A DNA stretch of 6,476 nucleotides from Chloroflexota bacterium. GTDB lineage: Bacteria > Chloroflexota > Dehalococcoidia > Lucifugimonadales > JAPUKM01. Position 1 is the stretch's first letter; the number at the start of each line of letters is the position of its first letter. Where the stretch lies: contig JAPUKM010000202.1 in assembly GCA_027295645.1 (NCBI GenBank), forward strand, positions 1 to 6,476. The letters run 5' to 3'. The notes below the pieces were generated by a model, which worked only from the letters and a program-made list of their open reading frames with translations, was not told where the DNA came from and ran no database searches. The position numbers were made by a program, and so were the translations under genes. Below, piece by piece: positions 1-5,991 of this stretch.

Positions 1-2304
1 GTCGATCTTCCAGGCCACGTTGTCGATGGGACGCCGCCCGGTCTCCGGATGGTCTATCCAGGCTACGAAGTCCCGCTCTATCAGGTGGGGGTCGTGCAGC
101 AACTCCAGGGAGTCGAGCGCCGGAACGGACGGGACCCCCGCGCGCTGGAGGATCGCCATGACCCCGTACGGCTCGCGCTCCAGTGTCCATGCCTCGATGA
201 GGGGGTCCAGGGCCTCCTGGTGTGCCCACCGGCTGGCCGCATCGGCGAAGCGGGGGTCCGCCGCCCACTCCGGATGGCCGGTTGCGCGACAGAGGGAGGC
301 CCACTGGGAGTCCGTGGAGACGGAGATGGCGACCCACTTCTGGTCCCCCTTGCAGCGGTAGACATTATGAGGGGCCTTGTCCTTGTCCCGGTTGCCCACG
401 CGCTTCGCCTCACGACCGTTCATTGTGTAGTCGGCCACGGCCTCGGGCATCATGGTGGTCAGCGCCTCGGTCATCGCCACCTCGATGTACTGTCCTTCGC
501 CGGTCGTGGAGCGGTGGTAGAGGGCCTGGAGGACGGCGAGGATACAGTAGGAGCTGCTGAGGGGGTCAGGGAAGATGCCTCCCAAGATTCTCGGGTGCCC
601 TCCGGGGTAGCCGGTAGCGGCGGCCAGGCCGCTGAAGGCATTGATGACGCTGTGGAACCCAACGAAGTCCTTCATGGGGCCGGAGCGCCCAAATGCGCCC
701 ACAGAGAGGTAGATGATATCCGGTTTCAAGCGCCGAACGGTTTCATAGCCAAGTCCCAGCCTCTCGATGGTCCCGGTGGCGAAGTTCTCCATCACCACAT
801 CGCTGACAGAGATCACACGCTTGGCCAGATCGAGCCCCTCGGGGCTGCGCAGGTTAAGCACCAGGCTCAGCTTGTTGGAATGCATAAGGTTGCACGCGAC
901 GCTCCGATTGACTCCTGCGATCCCATCGGCGAAGGGCGGGAGCGTCCTGTTGGTCATATGCCGGCTACTTTCGACAAGAATGACCTCGGCTCCCAACCAC
1001 CCAAGGATCTGAGCGGCGAACGGGATGGCTATGATCTGCCCGAAGTCCACAATACGGATGCCCTGCAGCGGGCGATTCGTCATGGCCCGCCCTGCGCCTT
1101 TAAGCGGTCCCAGGGTGTCTCCGGAGAGGCCCAGCCACTCCTGAAGGACCTCTTCGGTGTGCTCGCCCAGCCCGGGTGCCTGGCGGCGCAGGTGCCACGG
1201 AGTGGCCCCCATGCGTACGGGGAAGCCGGGCAACTTGAAGGTCCGCCCATCCGGCCCTTCAAGGGTTCGCAGGTAGTCGCGCTCCTTCACGTGCTCCGAC
1301 TCCACCATCTGCCCGACTGTGTATGCAGGGAAGCAGGGAACACCGTTTTCGCGGGCCATACGGGAGATCTCGGCGCCCGTGTACTCCATAGTCCACTCCA
1401 TCATCAGGGGACGCAGGGCATCCCAGTTGCGGGCCCGCTCCATGGGGTTGGAGAAGACCTCCAGGTGTGCCCAGTCTGGATTGCCCATCATCTCAACAAC
1501 CTTGCCCCACTGGTGCTCCAGGAAGGCCGCCACCACAACATAGCCGTCCTTACAGGGCAGGTACGCGTTGGGCATAGCACCGAAGATGACGGGTGCCCGC
1601 GGTTTCGGCTCTATGTAGGAGGCGTGGCCCACATCCCAGGCCATCACCATCGCCACCGCCTCCTGGTGGCTCACGTCCACCTCACACCCCTGGCCCGTGA
1701 GCTGCCGATTCATAACGGCCGCCATGGTGGCCACGGCCCCCTGGATACCGGCCAAGTACTCCCCGATACTCTCGTTGGCACGCAGCGGCGGCTCCTGATC
1801 CGGAGTGTATATCATGTCCGGTATCCCGGGAGAGGCGTAGGTAAACCCACCGGCGCTGACGGCGATCAGATCGTCTCCGATGTAGTCGCGGTAGGGTCCC
1901 GTCAGTCCGAAGGGGGTGATGGCGGTGACGATGAGGCGAGGGTTCAGCTCCTTGAGGCGATCTCTACGGAGCTGGAGCCGCTCCAGGGCGGGGGTTGAAT
2001 CGTTGACGACGAGGATATCCGCGTGTCTGAGCAGCTCCCGGAGGACCGATGCCCCGTCCCGCTGCTCTAGGTCCAGGGTGACGCTCCGCTTGTTGGCGTT
2101 GAGGTAGAGGTGAAGCCCGCTCCAATCGGGGTGTGGGATGTCGTTTGGGAACGGGCCGCGGCGGCGTGCCGCATCTCCGCTGGGAGGCTCTATCTTAACG
2201 ACATCGGCACCGGCATCGGCCAGCAGGCGGGCACAGTATGAGCCGGCGTGCTGAACGCTGTACTCGACTACCCGAAGGTCCGATAAAGCTGAGCCAACCT
2301 GCAC
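1..2304 (-). CDS. Tandem-domain class III (CaiB/BaiF) CoA-transferase, C-terminus beyond the left edge
   Basis: Enzymes of this family move CoA between carboxylic acids and are usually cytosolic. The frame is open for 768 codons from GTG 2304 to the window edge. Two CaiB/BaiF units lie in tandem. Unit A (about residues 8-400) has ADAGADVVKIEPPSGD at 29-44, ITPFGLTGPY, and GQGCEVDVSHQEA with D210 and E215. Unit B starts near M408 (GIRIVDFGQ) and has GAEVILVES, VGAFGRSGPM, GEGQYIEVAMTEA with E608 and E613, and then VGNRDKAPHNVYRCKG. Single-domain relatives are about 400 residues long; two-domain ones are about 800, so only some tens of residues seem to be missing. The GTG start is chosen because GGGGAGGG lies four bases upstream and the N-terminal motif follows at once; the next in-frame ATG is over 100 codons downstream. 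It is probably the third gene of the operon. DddD, the DMSP CoA-transferase/lyase, also has two such domains and is an alternative, but the neighbours do not point to DMSP. The family is clear; the substrate is unknown. Confidence 0.9.
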   Translation of the reverse strand, partial: MQVGSALSDLRVVEYSVQHAGSYCARLLADAGADVVKIEPPSGDAARRRGPFPNDIPHPDWSGLHLYLNANKRSVTLDLEQRDGASVLRELLRHADILVVNDSTPALERLQLRRDRLKELNPRLIVTAITPFGLTGPYRDYIGDDLIAVSAGGFTYASPGIPDMIYTPDQEPPLRANESIGEYLAGIQGAVATMAAVMNRQLTGQGCEVDVSHQEAVAMVMAWDVGHASYIEPKPRAPVIFGAMPNAYLPCKDGYVVVAAFLEHQWGKVVEMMGNPDWAHLEVFSNPMERARNWDALRPLMMEWTMEYTGAEISRMARENGVPCFPAYTVGQMVESEHVKERDYLRTLEGPDGRTFKLPGFPVRMGATPWHLRRQAPGLGEHTEEVLQEWLGLSGDTLGPLKGAGRAMTNRPLQGIRIVDFGQIIAIPFAAQILGWLGAEVILVESSRHMTNRTLPPFADGIAGVNRSVACNLMHSNKLSLVLNLRSPEGLDLAKRVISVSDVVMENFATGTIERLGLGYETVRRLKPDIIYLSVGAFGRSGPMKDFVGFHSVINAFSGLAAATGYPGGHPRILGGIFPDPLSSSYCILAVLQALYHRSTTGEGQYIEVAMTEALTTMMPEAVADYTMNGREAKRVGNRDKDKAPHNVYRCKGDQKWVAISVSTDSQWASLCRATGHPEWAADPRFADAASRWAHQEALDPLIEAWTLEREPYGVMAILQRAGVPSVPALDSLELLHDPHLIERDFVAWIDHPETGRRPIDNVAWKID

Positions 2305-2308
2305 TCGT

Positions 2309-2316
2309 CCCTCCCC
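2309..2316 (-). promoter_or_regulatory. Ribosome binding site that fixes the GTG start of the CoA-transferase
   Basis: The minus strand reads GGGGAGGG and then ACGA before GTG 2304. No ATG in this frame lies between the thiolase stop and the first conserved motif, so this site is the main reason for choosing the GTG start. It lies in the 45-base gap after the thiolase. Confidence 0.75.
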
Positions 2317-2349
2317 GGGTTGCAGAATACCGGATTCCGCTGTCAGCTA

Positions 2350-3522
2350 CTACCCCTTGCTGTTTCCAAGGATGGCGACGCAGGCGACCTGGGGGGTGCC
2401 ACCCAGGGTATGGCACAGCCCAAGCTCGACGTTCTTCACCTGGCGTGGCCCGGCCTTGCCCTGAAGCTGCTTGTAGATCTCGTAGGCGGTCCGCAATCCG
2501 GTGGCACCGACGGGGTGGCCGAAGGCCTTCAGGCCGCCATCGGTATTGACAGGGAGGTCTCCCTCGAGGGTGAAGGTGCCCGCCTCGATGTCCTCCCACC
2601 CGCGACCGGCGGGGGAGAAGCCCAGGTCTTCGTAGATGACCAGCTCTGTGATGGTGAAGCAGTCGTGGACGGTAGCCACGTCGATCTCCTCGCGCGGGTC
2701 CACGACGCCCGCCTGCTCGTAGGCCTGGCGAGCGGCGTTGCGGTTGGCTTCGAAGCCCACGTAGTCGAAGCCGGGGCGCAGCGTGGGGAGCATAGGGTCC
2801 ACGGATAGCCCGATGCCCTTGATGTACACGGGGTCTGAACGGAAGCTTTTGGCAAGGTCCGCCCTGCACAGGATGGCGGCCGCCGCTCCATCTGTGGTGG
2901 GACAGCAGTCCAGCAACCCCAGGGGCCACGAGATGATGGGCGCCTTGAGCACCTCCTCAACGGTCACCTCCCTCTGGAAATGGGCCTTGGGGGACATGGT
3001 GCCGTTGTGGTGGTTCTTCACCGAGACCTTGGCCAGCATGGTCTTCCCCTGCTCTTCGTCCCAGCCGTGGTCGTGGAAGTAGCGGGTGGCGATGTTGGCG
3101 AAGTAGCCGGGTGCGGTGGCGCCCGCCTGATAGACGGGGTTAGCGCCACGCCCGGTACCCAGGCCGGGCATGCCGGTGTCCTTGAGCTTCTCGAAGCCCA
3201 CCGCCAGCACCACGTCGTAGAGGCCTGAGGCTATGCCAAGGGCGGCGTTGCGGAGCGCTTCGTGGCCGGTGACGCACCAGTTCTCCACCCGGGTGATGGG
3301 GATATCCTTCAGCTTGAGAGGGTCGGCGATGGTGACGCCGGCCTCTCCGGAGCGGAGGGTGCCGACCCAGGCCGCCTGGATATCGCCCGGCTCAACGCCC
3401 GCGTCCTCGTAGGCCTCGTAGGCGGCCTCGATGATCAGGTCCTCCGAGGAGGCGTCCCAACGCTCGCCGAATTTGCTGATCCCCATGCCGACGATAGCTA
3501 CCTTGTCCTTCAAGGATTCCAT
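2350..3522 (-). CDS. Thiolase of the SCP2 / archaeal acetoacetyl-CoA thiolase type
   Basis: This 390-residue protein belongs to the thiolase family, which condenses or cleaves beta-ketoacyl-CoA through an acyl-cysteine. Expected residues are present: the nucleophile Cys83 in VENWCVTGHEAL, HDCF at 286-289, His336 in LKAFGHPVGATG, and LCHTLGG at 369-375. HDCF and the single GHP histidine are typical of the SCP2-thiolase branch and of archaeal thiolases that work with HMG-CoA synthase and a DUF35 protein. Ltp2-type aldolases of steroid side-chain degradation are a related alternative, but they lack the cysteine nucleophile, which is kept here. The ATG at 3522 is preferred over an ATG 32 codons upstream, because GAGGAGG sits five bases before it, the conserved KVAIVGMG strand follows directly, and the longer form would overlap the gene before it. 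It ends in two adjacent TAG codons. It starts 19 bases after the HMGCS-like gene, so the two products are probably made together and may form a complex. Confidence 0.93.
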   Translation of the reverse strand: MESLKDKVAIVGMGISKFGERWDASSEDLIIEAAYEAYEDAGVEPGDIQAAWVGTLRSGEAGVTIADPLKLKDIPITRVENWCVTGHEALRNAALGIASGLYDVVLAVGFEKLKDTGMPGLGTGRGANPVYQAGATAPGYFANIATRYFHDHGWDEEQGKTMLAKVSVKNHHNGTMSPKAHFQREVTVEEVLKAPIISWPLGLLDCCPTTDGAAAAILCRADLAKSFRSDPVYIKGIGLSVDPMLPTLRPGFDYVGFEANRNAARQAYEQAGVVDPREEIDVATVHDCFTITELVIYEDLGFSPAGRGWEDIEAGTFTLEGDLPVNTDGGLKAFGHPVGATGLRTAYEIYKQLQGKAGPRQVKNVELGLCHTLGGTPQVACVAILGNSKG

Positions 3523-3527
3523 GCTCG

Positions 3528-3534
3528 CCTCCTC
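3528..3534 (-). promoter_or_regulatory. Ribosome binding site of the thiolase gene
   Basis: The minus strand reads GAGGAGG five bases before the ATG at 3522. It lies in the 19-base gap after the preceding stop codon and decides between two in-frame ATG starts. Confidence 0.8.
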
Positions 3535-3541
3535 AATGGCC

Positions 3542-5038
3542 TTATCCGGACGACGCCCCGTTGGCGCTGCGGACGGGCCGCGCCTTCCAGTAGTAGTTAT
3601 GCATATCGGCGCCCTCATGCATGCGCCGGAAGGTCATCTCCATGGGCAGGTCAACCCTCATCTCGTCAGGGTCGCAGTCGGTCATCAGGCAGTCGATGCG
3701 TGCCTGTCCCTCCTCCGATTCGACCACCCCCTTGACCACCGGCGGGTCCAAGCCACCCGCCAGGTTGTCAAGAGAGAAGGTGAAAACCTTGGCCGGCTGA
3801 TCGGCCAGGGAGACTTCGGTATAGTCGTCCTTCGCCCGGCAGTGGTAGCAGATCCGCTGAATAGGGAAGATGGTTGTGCCGCACTTGTTGCAGCGGCTTC
3901 CGTGAAGCTTCAGGATGGAGTTACGCAGTCGCCAGGTGATGGTGGCTCCGCTGTACTCGAATACGCGCAACCGTGGCTCCGGCTGAAGCGGGATGAGCCC
4001 TCGGAATGTCGCGTACTTCTCGTACGTGGACAGCGTGCGCTTGCTGGCGAGGTGGCCGTTGACCCCCCTGCCCTTTCGACCCCGGCGTACCTGGGTGGTG
4101 GCGCTGAGTAGGAGGGCATCGGCACCGTCGCCGTAGCTGGCCACCAGGAGCCTGTCACCGGCCTTGGCCTCCTCCAGGGCGGCTACGAGCAGGAGCAGCG
4201 CCTGAGCGGCACCGCAGGAGCCCACGCTGCCGATCAGGGAGTCCTGGAGCTGGGTGTTGGGGTCGAGTCCCAACGCCCTGGCCACCGCCTGTCCACCCCT
4301 TGGGTTGGGGCTGTAGAGGGCGGCCCTGGCGATATCCTTGGCCTCAACGCCCTCCCGCCGCATGAGGGTGCCGATCGTCTCGCGCATGTTGGCGGTGTAG
4401 CCCTGCTCAATGACCCAGCGGTCCTCCCATGACCGGACGAAGGAGTCTGTATCTCGGCGCCAGACGTCGTGGATCTCATCGGCGTGGGTGACGAAGGCGT
4501 CAATGGTGGCGCGCACCTTGTCTTTGCCGATGAGCACGGCGGCGGCGGCATCGCCGAATAGCTGCTCGTTGGTACTCTTCGGGTAGCCCAGGCGCGAGTC
4601 GGCGGCCACCACCAGAATCTGCTTCGCCTGCCCACTGTCGACGGCGGCCATGGCGGCCAGGAGTGCGTTGGTGCCGGACCGCAGGCTGTGGGCGAAGTCT
4701 GCGGTGAGGATGTCGCTGGGCAGGTCGAGCGCCGCGGCGATGAGGGTGGCGCACCCCTTTTCGTGATAGGGCGCGGTGGTGGAGGCGAAGTAGAGGCCGC
4801 CGATGGTGCTCCGGTCCACCCCGTTCAGGCAGTCGCGGGCGGCCTCCACGGCCATGGTGACGGAGTCCTCGTCGTAGTTGGCGACGCTGCGCTCACCACC
4901 GAGGGAGCGTGCCCCCCAGGCCTGTGCGATGGCGCTCCGGGGCAGGCGGAACAACGGTATGTACGCGCCCGCGGCCACGATCCCCGTGGTCTGCGCCTCC
5001 TTCGTCCGCTTGCTTGTGCGTGTAGCCACTGTCGCCAT
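3542..5038 (-). CDS. HMG-CoA-synthase-like domain fused to a DUF35 zinc-ribbon/OB-fold domain
   Basis: The protein has 498 residues. Residues about 17-330 have the thiolase-fold pattern of HMG-CoA synthase/KAS III: TTGIVAAGAYIP, STTAPYHEK, SLRSGTNALLAAM, EQLFGDAAAAVLIG, YSPNPRGG, GSVGSCGAAQALLLL and YGDGADALLL. Residues about 340-495 form a DUF35 domain with a zinc ribbon, CNKC-x10-CYHC (C383, C386, C397, C400), followed by OB-fold strands. In archaea, HMG-CoA synthase, thiolase and DUF35 are separate proteins in one complex, with DUF35 as the bridge; PhlA, PhlC and PhlB of phloroglucinol synthesis are comparable. Here two parts are fused and the thiolase gene follows. By my alignment the usual Glu, Cys, His and Asn are T87, L119, Y242 and S274, so true HMG-CoA synthase activity is doubtful. 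ATG 5038 has AGGAG only two bases upstream; GTG 5029 is a possible alternative start. Fold and fusion are clear; the reaction is not. Confidence 0.9.
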   Translation of the reverse strand: MATVATRTSKRTKEAQTTGIVAAGAYIPLFRLPRSAIAQAWGARSLGGERSVANYDEDSVTMAVEAARDCLNGVDRSTIGGLYFASTTAPYHEKGCATLIAAALDLPSDILTADFAHSLRSGTNALLAAMAAVDSGQAKQILVVAADSRLGYPKSTNEQLFGDAAAAVLIGKDKVRATIDAFVTHADEIHDVWRRDTDSFVRSWEDRWVIEQGYTANMRETIGTLMRREGVEAKDIARAALYSPNPRGGQAVARALGLDPNTQLQDSLIGSVGSCGAAQALLLLVAALEEAKAGDRLLVASYGDGADALLLSATTQVRRGRKGRGVNGHLASKRTLSTYEKYATFRGLIPLQPEPRLRVFEYSGATITWRLRNSILKLHGSRCNKCGTTIFPIQRICYHCRAKDDYTEVSLADQPAKVFTFSLDNLAGGLDPPVVKGVVESEEGQARIDCLMTDCDPDEMRVDLPMEMTFRRMHEGADMHNYYWKARPVRSANGASSG

Positions 5039-5076
5039 TACTCCTACCAGCCGGGCCAGCCGGGAAACCGAATCCA

Positions 5077-5105
5077 AGCATACTTGGGGCCCCATGCCAT
5101 GTCAA
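5077..5105 (-). promoter_or_regulatory. Sigma70-type promoter for the minus-strand operon
   Basis: Read on the minus strand, TTGACA (5105-5100) is followed after exactly 17 bases by TATGCT (5082-5077). The -35 box is perfect and the -10 matches four of six consensus bases, including the key first A and last T. Transcription would begin near 5070, about 30 bases before the ATG at 5038. The spacer holds the 10-base palindrome TGGGGCCCCA (5085-5094). The assignment rests on consensus match and position only. Confidence 0.6.
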
Positions 5106-5106
5106 C

Positions 5107-5120
5107 GATGCGCAGATGCG
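5107..5120. repeat. Direct repeat GATGCG-CA-GATGCG upstream of the minus-strand promoter
   Basis: Two GATGCG copies (5107-5112 and 5115-5120) are separated by CA and sit directly upstream of the TTGACA box. They could be a regulator half-site pair, or chance in GC-rich DNA. A small inverted repeat, GCGG-CAA-CCGC (5124-5134), follows. Confidence 0.25.
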
Positions 5121-5154
5121 GCGGCGGCAACCGCTCGCGCCGGGTGTTCTGGCC

Positions 5155-5160
5155 TATAAT
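5155..5160 (+). promoter_or_regulatory. Candidate -10 box for the crotonase unit
   Basis: A perfect TATAAT lies 31 bases before the ATG at 5192 and about 15 bases before the Shine-Dalgarno site, as expected for a short leader. At 16-18 bases upstream I see only GC-rich sequence with no TTGACA-like -35 box, and no TGn extension. If real, it may depend on an activator or be weak. Confidence 0.45.
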
Positions 5161-5175
5161 GTCTGCGCCGAACGC

Positions 5176-5185
5176 AAAGAGGAGG
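5176..5185 (+). promoter_or_regulatory. Ribosome binding site of the crotonase gene
   Basis: AAAGAGGAGG ends six bases before ATG 5192. It fixes the start within a frame that stays open far upstream, over the divergent gene. Confidence 0.85.
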
Positions 5186-5191
5186 ACTATT

Positions 5192-5986
5192 ATGCCAAAC
5201 TACGGACGCTACCAATTTGTGCTGGTTGAGGTTGCCAATGGTGTGGCCACACTTACGCTGAACCGCCCGGAGCAGTTGAACGCCATTATCCCCCAGATGC
5301 ACCTTGAGCTGGAGGATGTTCTGGTTGAGGTGAGCGAAGACCCCGACGTGCGCGCTGTGGTCATTACGGGCGCTGGAAGGGCCTTCTGCGCCGGAGGGGA
5401 TATCAACGCCATGAAAGAGGATGCGGAGTTCCTCAAGGCATCCTGGGTTGTGGACGGGCCCCGGAGGCTGATACACAATCTGGTCAATGTGAAGCAGCCG
5501 GTGGTCTGCGCCCTCAACGGCGCCGCCGTGGGTGTGGGCGCTACCATTGCCCTGTACTGTGACATGGTCATCGCCTCAGAGAGCGCCCGCATCGGTGATC
5601 CGCACGTGAAGGTGGGCCTGGTGGCTGGAGACGGCGGCGCGGCCATCTGGCCGCTGCTGACCAGCCTGGTCAAGGCCAAGGAGCTGCTGATGACAGGCGA
5701 TCTGGTCGACGCCAGGGAGGCGGAGCGTATCGGCCTGGTGAACCGGGTGGTGCCTGAAGGCAAGGCCCTGGAGGCCAGCCTGGAGCTGGCGCAGCGGCTG
5801 GCCGACGGCGCCACCCTGGCCATCCAATGGACCAAGCTGGCCATCAACAAGGTGGTGTCCCATGCCCTGAATATGGTGCTCGATACCTCCCTGGCTCTGG
5901 AGGGAATAACCGCGACCACACGAGACCATAAGGAGGGACTCCAGGCCTTTCTGGAGAAGCGTCCTCCAAAGTTCCGAGGCGAGTAG
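5192..5986 (+). CDS. Crotonase-fold protein (enoyl-CoA hydratase/isomerase family) with atypical catalytic residues
   Basis: The product has 264 residues, the usual length for a single-domain crotonase. The fold is clear: VATLTLNRPEQLNA near 18-31, the oxyanion-hole segment FCAGGDI (65-71), the second one LNGAAVGVGATIALYCD (108-124), DPHVKVGLVAGDGG (136-149), TGDLVDAREAERIGLVNRVV, and a C-terminal FLEKRPPKF that is common in the family. The two catalytic glutamates of rat enoyl-CoA hydratase (Glu144, Glu164) align here with T118 and H138. D147 sits in the following loop, close to where MenB-type crotonases place an aspartate. It is therefore best described as a superfamily member whose reaction (hydration, isomerisation, C-C cleavage or hydrolysis) is not settled. 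ATG 5192 is chosen for the AAAGAGGAGG site and because the conserved N-terminus starts there. It diverges from the HMGCS-like gene and is followed five bases later by the amidohydrolase. Confidence 0.92.
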   Translation: MPNYGRYQFVLVEVANGVATLTLNRPEQLNAIIPQMHLELEDVLVEVSEDPDVRAVVITGAGRAFCAGGDINAMKEDAEFLKASWVVDGPRRLIHNLVNVKQPVVCALNGAAVGVGATIALYCDMVIASESARIGDPHVKVGLVAGDGGAAIWPLLTSLVKAKELLMTGDLVDAREAERIGLVNRVVPEGKALEASLELAQRLADGATLAIQWTKLAINKVVSHALNMVLDTSLALEGITATTRDHKEGLQAFLEKRPPKFRGE

Positions 5987-5991
5987 CAGCG

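Noticed and set aside
49..1998. A 649-codon plus-strand open frame
   Set aside because: It lies antisense to the CoA-transferase, which has clear family motifs over the same stretch. Its product is rich in His, Gly and Val without any domain pattern. GC-rich coding DNA commonly leaves the opposite strand open.
2347..2352. Two adjacent TAG stops followed by an open frame in register with the CoA-transferase, suggesting readthrough or a split fusion gene
   Set aside because: The CoA-transferase has its own ribosome site and GTG start, and the 14 codons between the stops and the GTG show no conserved sequence. Two stops in a row argue against readthrough.
2195..2929. A 244-codon minus-strand open frame across the thiolase/CoA-transferase junction
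   Set aside because: It is a shifted frame on the same strand as two well-supported genes, with an Arg- and Pro-rich product and no family pattern.
5049..5064. AGCCGGGCC-AGCCGGG tandem repeat in the minus-strand leader
   Set aside because: The unit is short and GC-only in a GC-rich genome, and it lies in the predicted leader without forming a convincing hairpin, terminator or riboswitch.
4688..5191. N-terminal extension of the crotonase frame by 168 codons
   Set aside because: The extension runs over the divergent HMGCS-like gene and past the promoter region. The normal crotonase N-terminus and a strong ribosome site are at 5192.
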